Part shown: in pieces, positions 4,761-5,143 of the stretch
How the letters are laid out: every line of letters starts with the position of its first letter
Position numbering within the stretch: the stretch's first letter is position 1
Origin: Lachnoclostridium sp. UBA3320
Lineage (GTDB): Bacteria > Bacillota > Clostridia > Lachnospirales > Lachnospiraceae
Reading direction: 5' to 3'
Length of the DNA stretch: 5,143 nucleotides
NCBI GenBank assembly: GCA_002361175.1
Contig: DESG01000027.1
Location: 11,643 to 16,785, forward strand
Notes under the pieces: model-generated
What the model was told of the DNA's origin: nothing
The model's input: the letters and a program-made list of their open reading frames with translations, nothing else
Databases searched by the model: none
Made by a program: the position numbers and the translations under genes

Positions 4761-5143
4761 CAATTTACCCTTACCATACAGCTTTTTTTACAGAAACATA
4801 TTCCATATTTTTTAATAAAAGGATATCCTTCGTCTATAAGCTCTGCATCATAATGTTTATCTTCTATCTGCTGCAATGCCTCTTGGCACATAGCTTCCAT
4901 TTCTGTAAAACGTTTGGCACGTTTTAATTCAAAAATTATTGCTGGCTGGCGTTCATCATATGGCTTCAGTATAATATCATAACGCCCCTCTCCACTTTCA
5001 CGATTAGAGAGTTTTTCATAGCCTTGCAAACCTCCCAGAAGCCCTAACAAGAAACCATGATAAAAATTTTCTGCACTATCCATAAAACTGATGCTCTCAT
5101 GGAGCTGTTTCCTTAAACGGTTTTCAATAGTCTCTGTATCACC
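4760..5143 (-). CDS. PD-(D/E)XK nuclease-domain protein, C-terminal part (5' end beyond right edge)
   Basis: The frame is open from the right edge to the TGA at 4760-4762 (127 codons seen). The ATG at 5081-5083 is internal, because the 20 codons before it continue the family pattern. The segment contains AENFYHGFLLGLLGGL, SNRESGEGRYDIIL and AIIFELKRAK, then an AxxALQQIEDKxY helix and the closing YGICFCKKSCMV strand. This is typical of the PD-(D/E)XK domain found C-terminal to an AAA-ATPase-like domain in many anaerobe proteins. Active-site candidates are Asp56 (in GRYDI) and Glu72/Lys74 (in ELK), counted from the edge. The domain looks complete and ends at a usual place. Full proteins of this family are usually around 500-600 residues; their biological role is not established. 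Nuclease activity is suggested by motif only. Confidence 0.88.
   Translation of the reverse strand, partial: GDTETIENRLRKQLHESISFMDSAENFYHGFLLGLLGGLQGYEKLSNRESGEGRYDIILKPYDERQPAIIFELKRAKRFTEMEAMCQEALQQIEDKHYDAELIDEGYPFIKKYGICFCKKSCMVRVN

Noticed and set aside
4706..4927. 73-codon ORF on the + strand
   Set aside because: It is antisense to the nuclease-domain and antitoxin-like genes, with Tyr/Phe/His-rich composition and no recognisable motif.
5081..5083. ATG as the start of a 107-residue stand-alone protein
   Set aside because: The 20 codons before it are open and continue the family sequence (ETIENRL...HESISF), so the gene enters from beyond the right edge.

Overview
The window looks like chromosomal DNA of a low-GC Gram-positive anaerobe of the class Clostridia, most likely Lachnospiraceae. 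This rests on AT-rich intergenic DNA, strong AGGAGG-type ribosome binding sites, a secreted papain-like protease with a clostridial lectin-like domain, a secreted leucine-rich-repeat (LRR) protein of the 'LxYLDCSxN' type, and an AAA-ATPase/PD-(D/E)XK protein of a kind common in that family. No rRNA, tRNA, IS element or CRISPR array is visible. Every supported gene lies on the minus strand, so transcription runs from right to left.

Layout from right to left. (1) 4760-5143 is the C-terminal 127 codons of a PD-(D/E)XK-domain protein, open at the right edge. Coupled to it by a TGATG overlap is a 54-codon ORF (4596-4760) that matches only the C-terminal half of a Phd/YefM-type antitoxin. A second TGATG overlap leads into a 51-codon ORF (4441-4596) whose first seven residues resemble the start of a RelE/YoeB-type toxin before the resemblance ends. 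I read this as an eroded toxin-antitoxin pair. (2) 4242-4482 holds a promoter candidate and a leader of about 200 nt upstream of the LRR gene. The leader contains a 32-nt palindrome, a hairpin built on a run of nine G (C9 on the + strand), and a third inverted repeat. (3) 1719-4241 is the secreted LRR protein, followed by an intrinsic terminator at 1631-1662. (4) 1-1498 is a secreted cysteine protease with its own upstream region, open at the left edge.

The most interesting observation is that the LRR gene and the protease gene, although separated by a terminator, share an upstream module in the same order and orientation: an exact 14-mer (ATATATGACGATAT), an AGGAA, then an exact 10-mer (AATGGATATT). 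Both encode exported proteins, so they may belong to one regulon of surface or secreted factors. The G9 tract in the LRR leader is a candidate phase-variable switch. Both proposals are inferences from sequence alone.
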